Origin: JAGVGK01 sp038064935
Lineage (GTDB): Bacteria; Patescibacteriota; Minisyncoccia; Phycocordibacterales; JACOZG01
Assembly (NCBI GenBank): GCA_038064935.1
Contig: JBBTRZ010000033.1
Span: 1-10,335 of the forward strand
Direction of reading: 5' to 3'
DNA: 10,335 nucleotides
Position numbers and translations under genes: made by a program. Below the pieces are notes generated by a model. That model worked only from the letters and a program-made list of their open reading frames with translations, was not told where the DNA came from and made no database searches. Of this stretch, positions 6,522 to 10,335 are shown one piece after another (position 1 is the stretch's first letter; each line of letters begins with the position of its first letter).

Positions 6522-7481
6522 TTATTTACCCACGATTTGGCGTTTGAAATCTTCGATCATGGACACGACCGAAGGATTGACACCGCGCGCCTCGGCTAAA
6601 GCAAGGGCGGTAAAACTGGCGGTCATAAGCGAGCAAACCACGCGCGCCGCCGGTGTCGCGCCGGTAAGTGGGACTAACTCGACCGGGACATGCGCCCGCG
6701 ACAACATCTCCGAGAGTGCCTCGAAACGCCGCGCGACACGCACCTCATCATCATCTTCGCTTGTCAATAAAATGGCGGTGAAAGGCGCTAGTGGTTCGCC
6801 ATCGAAACTCTCAAGTTCATTATGATTCTGCTCGGGAATAACATTTGAGAAAGCGGGTATCTTCGCCGTCTCATTCAGCATAATTTTCCAAAAATAAGCG
6901 AGAGGGGCGTAGCGATTTGACGAATAAATTAGGGGGATTCGACCCACCAGCCGACTGGCAATCGATTGAGCTTCCAGTTCAAGATTATTTAAATCAAGAG
7001 TGATGGCCAATGACTCTAATTCATCGCCGACGGCCTTGGCCCCGGTGATGGAAGCCAGCGCTTTAAGAAAATAACCCACCGCTAAACGCGGTTGAATCGT
7101 GGCATCGGGCAGAAGAATATAAGGCACGCCGCCCCGCTTGGCTCGATCAAGAAGTTCTCCTCCCGAGGTAACAACTATCACTGACTGGTCATTCCCCATC
7201 GCCACCCGATAAGCATCCAGTGTTTCTTCCGTATTGCCGGAAAAAGAAGAGATTATGACGAGTGATTTTACTTTGGCATCACCCCTGGCTAAAATTGGCA
7301 AACCGTAATCGCGGTGAATAGTCAGCGCAATGGTGGGGTCACAGGCGGTGAGGAGGCCACCGGCCAAAGCCGACCCGCCCATCCCGCACAGTAAGTAGGA
7401 TTCGGCCGACGGAATTATTCCCCCTTCGACTATCGGTTGCCACTTAAGTTGGGTCGGGAAATCAAACAGTGTCGCGCGCAT
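6522..7481 (-). CDS. Bifunctional phosphoglucose/phosphomannose isomerase (SIS domains)
   Basis: Interconverts glucose-6-phosphate and fructose-6-phosphate, and in this family also mannose-6-phosphate and fructose-6-phosphate, in the cytosol. With the ATG at 7481 the protein has 319 residues. It has two SIS folds: CGMGGSALAG (32-41) and the sugar-phosphate loop SSFSGNTEE (78-86) mark the first, followed by PRLAVGYFLKAL. LNETAKIPAFSNVIPEQNHNE contains the catalytic pair E204 and H220, spaced as E203 and H219 of the Pyrobaculum enzyme. An in-frame GTG at 7490 would add three residues, but a good extended -10 box lies just upstream (7496-7491) and would start transcription near 7484, after the GTG; I therefore prefer the ATG. 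G+C-rich (43 of 60 at 7321-7380). It heads the operon running into the R-M pair and the ROK kinase, suggesting a kinase-isomerase pathway later interrupted by the R-M cassette. Confidence 0.92.
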   Translation of the reverse strand: MRATLFDFPTQLKWQPIVEGGIIPSAESYLLCGMGGSALAGGLLTACDPTIALTIHRDYGLPILARGDAKVKSLVIISSFSGNTEETLDAYRVAMGNDQSVIVVTSGGELLDRAKRGGVPYILLPDATIQPRLAVGYFLKALASITGAKAVGDELESLAITLDLNNLELEAQSIASRLVGRIPLIYSSNRYAPLAYFWKIMLNETAKIPAFSNVIPEQNHNELESFDGEPLAPFTAILLTSEDDDEVRVARRFEALSEMLSRAHVPVELVPLTGATPAARVVCSLMTASFTALALAEARGVNPSVVSMIEDFKRQIVGK

Positions 7482-7490
7482 GATATGCAC

Positions 7491-7519
7491 AGTATACCAA
7501 ACTCGCGCTTGACTGACAC
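7491..7519 (-). promoter_or_regulatory. Promoter of the isomerase/R-M/ROK operon, extended -10
   Basis: On the minus strand TATACT (7496-7491) is preceded by TGG (7499-7497), an extended -10, and 17 bp further upstream by GTGTCA (7519-7514, four of six to TTGACA). Transcription would start about 3 nt before, or at, the ATG at 7481, giving an essentially leaderless mRNA. Confidence 0.6.
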
Positions 7520-7536
7520 GCGAATCAGCGTAAAAT
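7509..7536 (+). promoter_or_regulatory. Promoter of the 75-aa gene
   Basis: TTGACT (7509-7514, five of six) and TAAAAT (7531-7536, five of six) are separated by 16 bp. Transcription would begin near 7543, giving a leader of about 59 nt before the ATG at 7602. The -35 box shares the base at 7514 with the -35 of the divergent operon promoter, so the two promoters may compete or be co-regulated. Confidence 0.5.
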
Positions 7537-7591
7537 CGGAGGTTGAAGTGGGGATGAGTGTTCCCACACAGGTAGGTCTCTTTTTACTCAT

Positions 7592-7597
7592 GGAGGT
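7592..7597 (+). promoter_or_regulatory. Shine-Dalgarno site of the 75-aa gene
   Basis: GGAGGT lies just before the ATG at 7602 (5 nt between GGAGG and ATG). It fixes the start of this gene and stands out because most other genes in the window have no such site. Confidence 0.8.
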
Positions 7598-7601
7598 AGA
7601 T

Positions 7602-7829
7602 ATGACTGGTAGAAAAAACGCTCGGTTGTCTGCTGACACGCTCGGATTTAAGTCAAATCAGAGGGTGGTGGTTTGTGGAAATCTTGGTTTGTTGGGACCA
7701 GAAAAAATCTTACTTGTTGGTCAGGAAGGAACAGTCAAGGAGGTAAATGCCTTCACAAATAGTATCCGGGTGGAACTCAACAGGGGGGTTTATGAGTTGC
7801 CCCCCGATGGGTTGAAAAGGGTGAAGTAA
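7602..7829 (+). CDS. Small hypothetical protein, possible small beta-barrel
   Basis: A 75-residue soluble protein that I do not recognise. Start choice: ATG at 7602 has GGAGGT (7592-7597) at ideal spacing, the best ribosome-binding site in the window; an ATG at 7590 lies in frame but overlaps that site, and longer extensions would run back through the divergent promoters. The N-terminus is basic (MTGRKNARL). The rest alternates short strands: QRVVVCG, KILLVGQEGTVKEV, SIRVEL and GVYELPPDGLKRV. The pattern 'VGQEGTVKEV...IRVEL..GVYELPPDGL' resembles small SH3- or KOW-like barrels that bind RNA or protein, but this is only an impression. There is no signal peptide or membrane segment. It has its own promoter, diverges from the isomerase operon and ends at a large hairpin. 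The gene is likely real; function unknown. Confidence 0.75.
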   Translation: MTGRKNARLSADTLGFKSNQRVVVCGNLGLLGPEKILLVGQEGTVKEVNAFTNSIRVELNRGVYELPPDGLKRVK

Positions 7830-7836
7830 AATAGGT

Positions 7837-7884
7837 ACGACAAATGCCGCGATGCTTACACAGCGTCGCGGCATGATTTGTCGT
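7837..7884. terminator. Large imperfect hairpin between convergent genes (possible bidirectional terminator)
   Basis: ACGACAAAT (7837-7845) pairs with ATTTGTCGT (7876-7884). GCCGCGATGC (7846-7855) pairs with GCGTCGCGGC (7863-7872) with one U-G pair in plus-strand RNA. The loop is TTACACA (7856-7862) and there is a 3-nt bulge (7873-7875). It lies between the stops of the 75-aa gene and the RRM gene, where a shared terminator is expected. No clear U-tract follows on either strand, so it might instead protect mRNA ends or be a dispersed palindromic element. Confidence 0.55.
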
Positions 7885-7900
7885 GAGAAAACTGGTTTAA

Positions 7901-8200
7901 TTACCAGCTCTGGCGGTTACCACCACCATTCTCGCGGCGCGGAGGCCGCTCGGTGAGCGGACGCGCCTCGTTGACCGTCAAACGACGACCATCGAGCTCT
8001 TTACCATTCCACATTTCAATCGCTTTCGCGGCATCATCATCTGACGCCATTTCGACGAAGCCAAAACCTTTGGAGCGACCAGTCATCCGATCCATAATCA
8101 CGGATGCCGAGGTCACCTCGCCGGCTTGGGCAAAGGAAGTGCGGAGAGTATCATCGGTTGTGCCGTAAGACAAACCCCCAACATACAACTTTTTAGCCAT
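7901..8200 (-). CDS. RRM-domain RNA-binding protein
   Basis: A 99-residue protein made of one RNA recognition motif plus a short basic tail; it binds single-stranded RNA in the cytosol. RNP2 is KLYVGGL (4-10) and RNP1 is KGFGFVEM (44-51), with the stacking aromatics Y6, F46 and F48 in place. The domain closes at about residue 80 with LDGRRLTVNEA. The tail (RPPRRENGGGNRQSW) is Arg/Gly-rich, as in cyanobacterial Rbp proteins, several of which are cold-induced. Bacteria with such proteins use them as general RNA chaperones; here that role is inference. The gene is monocistronic, with a near-consensus promoter right after trpS and a leader of roughly 85 nt that can fold, suggesting post-transcriptional control. 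Only a weak GAAG precedes the ATG at 8200. It converges with the 75-aa gene. Confidence 0.93.
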   Translation of the reverse strand: MAKKLYVGGLSYGTTDDTLRTSFAQAGEVTSASVIMDRMTGRSKGFGFVEMASDDDAAKAIEMWNGKELDGRRLTVNEARPLTERPPRRENGGGNRQSW

Positions 8201-8236
8201 ATCTAACTTCTGAATTTTTGTTTCTAACTACTAATC

Positions 8237-8286
8237 GTAAGACGACCTTCTCTCAAGTTTCTACCCCTTTTGAGAATAAAACTTAC
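8237..8286 (-). promoter_or_regulatory. Structured 5' leader of the RRM gene
   Basis: In the minus-strand transcript GTAAG (8286-8282) can pair with CTTAC (8241-8237). Inside it, TTCTCAA (8276-8270) can pair with TTGAGAGAA (8256-8248) with a bulge, leaving a loop containing GGGG. A competing pairing AAGTTT/AAACTT overlaps the inner stem. Mutually exclusive short stems in a leader would suit a temperature- or protein-responsive switch, but they are short enough to arise by chance. Confidence 0.3.
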
Positions 8287-8292
8287 CGCTTA

Positions 8293-8320
8293 AGTATACA
8301 TAGATTGATAGCCCTGTCAA
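8293..8320 (-). promoter_or_regulatory. Near-consensus promoter of the RRM gene
   Basis: On the minus strand a perfect TTGACA (8320-8315) and TATACT (8298-8293) are separated by 16 bp. The -35 box directly abuts the trpS stop codon. Transcription would start near 8286, giving a leader of about 85 nt. GATTGA (8303-8308) and TCAATC (8317-8322) form a 6-bp inverted repeat across the spacer and -35 and could be an operator. Confidence 0.7.
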
Positions 8321-9298
8321 TCAAACATCAAAACCAACCAGCTCGCGGATTTTAGCGAGCTTAGCCGAGGCAATTTCGCGGGCGGCGTTAGCCCCGCGCT
8401 CAAGCATTGCTTCCACCTCGCGTTCTTGGCTCGCTATTTCGGCGCGCTTCGCGCGAAGGGGCAGAAGAAAGCGATTCATGCTATCAAATAAAATCTCCTT
8501 CGATTCACGATAGCCAATCATGCCTTCGACATAACGGCGTTTGAGTTCGGGTAAAACCGCAGTGGAGAAAAGGCGGTGCAAGGCGAAGACATTACATTCC
8601 TCCGGATTCTTTGGCTCGGTCTCGCCCTTCGAATCAGTCTTGATACTCATGACCAGTTGCCTCAACTCCCGTTCCTCGGCGAAGAGAGGAATGGTGTTGC
8701 GATAACTCTTCGACATTTTTTGGCCGTCGAGACCAATCACGGTTTTCACTTCTTCTAAAATCATAGCTTCGGGCAATTTGAAAACTTCGCCAAACAAGCG
8801 GTTGAATTTCTCGGCCGTGTCTCGCGTAATCTCGACATGCTGTTTCTGATCCTGGCCGACAGGGACAAGGTCCGTATCATAAAGCAGGATGTCGGCGGCC
8901 ATAAGCAAGGGGTAAGTGAAGACGCCGACATTCACTTCGCGATTTTTTGCCTCGGCATCTTTGAAGGCGTGCGCCCGGGCGAGATACGGCATGGTGGTGA
9001 GACAGTTGAAAATCCAAGCCAGTTCGGCGTGCGCCGAGACATCGGATTGGCGGAAAATGGTCACTCGCGCCGGATCAAGACCAATTGCTAGATAATCAAT
9101 AGCTAGATCAAAAGTATTTTGTCGTAAGGCCACAGCGTCTGTGACACTGGTTAGCGCGTGGAGATCGGCAATCATAATGAAGGAGCGATAGTCACTTTGC
9201 CGATCCACAAACTGCTTCATCGCGCCGAAATAATTTCCGATATGCGGCCGGCCGGAGGGCTTGACACCGGAGAGAATGACTTTGGGTGACGGGAGCAT
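8321..9298 (-). CDS. trpS: Tryptophanyl-tRNA synthetase
   Basis: Charges tRNA-Trp with tryptophan; a class Ic aminoacyl-tRNA synthetase acting as a dimer in the cytosol. With the ATG at 9298 the protein has 325 residues, close to the usual bacterial length of about 330. The ATP-binding signature HIGN is at 19-22 after SGVKPSGRP, and KMSKS at 194-198. The tryptophan pocket shows in MAADILLYDTDLVPVGQDQ, with the specificity aspartate D136. The C-terminal helical tRNA-binding part is intact. In-frame ATGs at 9310 and 9319 would add 4 or 7 residues (MYVMIVI). I prefer 9298 because its N-terminus aligns with the E. coli enzyme and because an extended -10 box overlaps the upstream codons, which would make the mRNA leaderless. 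It diverges from the VanY gene and is followed directly by the RRM promoter. Confidence 0.96.
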   Translation of the reverse strand: MLPSPKVILSGVKPSGRPHIGNYFGAMKQFVDRQSDYRSFIMIADLHALTSVTDAVALRQNTFDLAIDYLAIGLDPARVTIFRQSDVSAHAELAWIFNCLTTMPYLARAHAFKDAEAKNREVNVGVFTYPLLMAADILLYDTDLVPVGQDQKQHVEITRDTAEKFNRLFGEVFKLPEAMILEEVKTVIGLDGQKMSKSYRNTIPLFAEERELRQLVMSIKTDSKGETEPKNPEECNVFALHRLFSTAVLPELKRRYVEGMIGYRESKEILFDSMNRFLLPLRAKRAEIASQEREVEAMLERGANAAREIASAKLAKIRELVGFDV

Positions 9299-9305
9299 GA
9301 TGACT

Positions 9306-9314
9306 ATCATAACA
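9306..9314 (-). promoter_or_regulatory. Extended -10 box of trpS
   Basis: On the minus strand TGT (9314-9312) followed by TATGAT (9311-9306, five of six) forms a TGnTATnAT extended -10. No convincing -35 lies 16-18 bp upstream, which extended -10 promoters can tolerate. Transcription would start at about 9299-9298, on the A of the preferred trpS ATG. Confidence 0.45.
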
Positions 9315-9332
9315 TACATCCCAACCTAAAAT

Positions 9333-9346
9333 CTTGTTTTAACAAG
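9333..9346. repeat. Palindrome between trpS and the VanY gene
   Basis: CTTGTT-TT-AACAAG is a perfect 6-bp inverted repeat with a 2-bp centre in the short gap between two divergent genes. It overlaps the candidate -35 (TTGTTT, 9335-9340) of the VanY gene. Size and symmetry suit a dimeric repressor operator, but no regulator is encoded nearby. Confidence 0.35.
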
Positions 9347-9362
9347 CCGACTGTGTTACAAA
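9335..9362 (+). promoter_or_regulatory. Candidate promoter of the VanY-type gene
   Basis: TTGTTT (9335-9340, four of six to the -35 consensus) and TACAAA (9357-9362, four of six), the latter preceded by TGT (extended -10), are 16 bp apart. Transcription would start at about 9369, one base before the ATG at 9370, which has no Shine-Dalgarno site. The hexamers are weak, so this is tentative. Confidence 0.35.
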
Positions 9363-9369
9363 TAAAGCA

Positions 9370-10269
9370 ATGACTGACCCGGCGAAAAAGGTTTCTTGGC
9401 TCGGTGGCGTAACAATTATTTTATTAACTGGCGGCCTAGCTTACAGTCTTTATTTGTATCAGGCGCGTGGCCAAGAATTGACGACCGTAAAGCAGGAACT
9501 CGCCTCGACGACTCAAGCTTTCAGCCAAAAGGTAATCGAACTGGAACTAGCGCTCGCCACTACGACCGAAGAGAGAAGTCGGCTGGCTGATAATCTGCAG
9601 AGCGAACAAAGACGCAGCAGTGAATTCGAAGAAGAGATTGAGAATCTGGACGACAAGGTGGATATGTTTGAGAAATTAAGTAAGACTGATCCGCAACTTT
9701 TGCAAAAATATTCCAAAGTTTTTTTTCTCAACGAACATTACCTGCCGGCTAAACTGGTGGACATTCCAGCAGAATATCTAAGTCTCCCGGATAAACCCCA
9801 GCAGTTTCACTCTAAAGTCTGGCGGCATTTGCGGCGTCTGCTTGAGGAAGCGACCGAAGACGGCATCACTTTGAAAATAGTTTCGGCTTATCGTTCGTTC
9901 GGCACCCAAGCGACGCTCAAGTCGAATTATAAAGTGATTTACGGTGCCGGTTCGGCCAACCAATTTTCGGCTGATCAAGGTTATTCAGAGCATCAACTCG
10001 GCACCGCGCTCGACTTCACCAGTCCGGGACTCAATGCCGCTCTCACCGGTTTCGATAAGTCCGCGGCCTTCCAATGGCTCACCGAAAACGCCTACCGCTA
10101 CGGCTTCATCCTCTCCTACCCCGTAAGCAACGCCTATTACCAATTTGAACCGTGGCATTGGCGCTTCGTCGGCGTTGATCTAGCGCGTGACCTCCATCGC
10201 CAAGAGAAAAACTTTTACGACCTCGACCAACGAGAGATTGACAAATATTTGATTAGCTTCTTCGATTAG
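9370..10269 (+). CDS. Membrane-anchored VanY-type D-alanyl-D-alanine carboxypeptidase (peptidase M15B)
   Basis: Trims the terminal D-alanine from peptidoglycan stem peptides outside the membrane. The protein has 299 residues. A short cytoplasmic N-terminus precedes a single membrane helix at about 9-31 with no obvious cleavage site, so it is probably a type II anchored protein. A long charged coiled coil (about 35-103) acts as a stalk, followed by the zinc peptidase domain (about 112-290). VanY signatures: VSAYRSFGTQ (171-180) with substrate-binding R175; GYSEHQLGTALDF (204-216) with zinc ligands H208 and D215; and EPWHWRFVG (260-268) with catalytic E260 and zinc ligand H263. All catalytic residues are present. 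No vancomycin-resistance genes are nearby, so a housekeeping wall-remodelling role is likely. It is monocistronic and closed by a strong terminator. DacB/VanY naming is interchangeable here; the family is certain, the exact substrate (D,D versus L,D) is inferred. Confidence 0.93.
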   Translation: MTDPAKKVSWLGGVTIILLTGGLAYSLYLYQARGQELTTVKQELASTTQAFSQKVIELELALATTTEERSRLADNLQSEQRRSSEFEEEIENLDDKVDMFEKLSKTDPQLLQKYSKVFFLNEHYLPAKLVDIPAEYLSLPDKPQQFHSKVWRHLRRLLEEATEDGITLKIVSAYRSFGTQATLKSNYKVIYGAGSANQFSADQGYSEHQLGTALDFTSPGLNAALTGFDKSAAFQWLTENAYRYGFILSYPVSNAYYQFEPWHWRFVGVDLARDLHRQEKNFYDLDQREIDKYLISFFD

Positions 10270-10294
10270 GTGACTAATTATTGGCTTTGTTGCA

Positions 10295-10326
10295 CGAAAA
10301 ACCCCACATTTCTGTGGGGTTTTTCG
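10295..10326 (+). terminator. Rho-independent terminator after the VanY gene
   Basis: CGAAAAACCCCACA (10295-10308) pairs perfectly with TGTGGGGTTTTTCG (10313-10326) around a TTTC tetraloop, giving 14 bp with a G+C core and a T5 run on the plus strand. Because the A-run is symmetrical it can also terminate transcription arriving from the right. It starts 25 bp after the stop codon. Confidence 0.92.
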
Positions 10327-10335
10327 GTACAATAG

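Noticed and set aside
7437..7601. N-terminal extension of the 75-aa gene back to an ATG at 7437
   Set aside because: It would overlap the start of the divergent isomerase gene and both promoters, and the strong GGAGGT marks ATG 7602 as the start.
7430..7639. 69-codon minus-strand reading frame
   Set aside because: It is antisense to the 75-aa gene and overlaps the isomerase start in another frame; no ribosome-binding site or recognisable motif.
1..10335. Alternative genetic code with TGA read as an amino acid
   Set aside because: nrdJ, the methylase and trpS end at TGA where their families end, and no gene has internal TGA.
1..10335. CRISPR array, tRNA, rRNA, insertion sequence or transposase
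   Set aside because: No spaced direct repeats, cloverleaf, rRNA signature or transposase motif was seen. The A+T-rich R-M region has no terminal repeats that I could find.

Overview
The window reads as a compact bacterial chromosome segment, most plausibly from the Candidate Phyla Radiation (Patescibacteria, Parcubacteria-like). The support is indirect: very short intergenic gaps, almost no good Shine-Dalgarno sites, a stand-alone RRM protein, an archaeal/CPR-style phosphoglucose/phosphomannose isomerase, a B12-dependent ribonucleotide reductase, and a secreted PKD protein with a glutamine-rich helix after its signal peptide. TGA, TAA and TAG all act as stops and no gene needs TGA read through, so a recoded (Gracilibacteria/SR1) code is not supported.

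Layout, from the left. On the minus strand, a secreted fibronectin/PKD-type protein (20-1339) overlaps by 4 bp the end of nrdJ, an adenosylcobalamin-dependent ribonucleotide reductase (1336-3669). A 79-bp gap carries an nrdJ promoter and inverted repeats. Next is a minus-strand operon that reads, in transcription order, PGI/PMI isomerase (7481-6522), PD-(D/E)XK-like restriction endonuclease (6497-5709), cytosine-5 DNA methyltransferase (5699-4509) and ROK sugar kinase (4525-3749). The two sugar genes are G+C-rich. The restriction-modification pair between them is strikingly A+T-rich, so it looks like an acquired cassette inserted between a sugar kinase and its partner isomerase.

Divergently from the isomerase, a promoter pair with overlapping -35 regions drives a 75-aa plus-strand protein of unknown function (7602-7829). 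It converges on an RRM RNA-binding protein (7901-8200, minus), with a large imperfect hairpin between them. The RRM gene has its own near-consensus promoter and a roughly 85-nt leader that can fold, placed directly after the stop codon of trpS (8321-9298, minus). Divergent from trpS is a membrane-anchored coiled-coil VanY-type D,D-carboxypeptidase (9370-10269, plus), closed by a textbook rho-independent terminator (10295-10326).

The genes combine DNA precursor supply (nrdJ), sugar-phosphate entry (ROK and PGI/PMI), host defence (R-M), translation (trpS), RNA binding (RRM) and cell-envelope functions (VanY, PKD protein). The points most worth following up are the R-M cassette with an endonuclease I cannot assign to a known specificity, a ROK kinase that has lost its whole zinc-binding motif, and a repeated promoter/start-codon geometry suggesting leaderless transcription. 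No clearly new multi-gene system is evident. No tRNA, rRNA, CRISPR array or insertion sequence was recognised.
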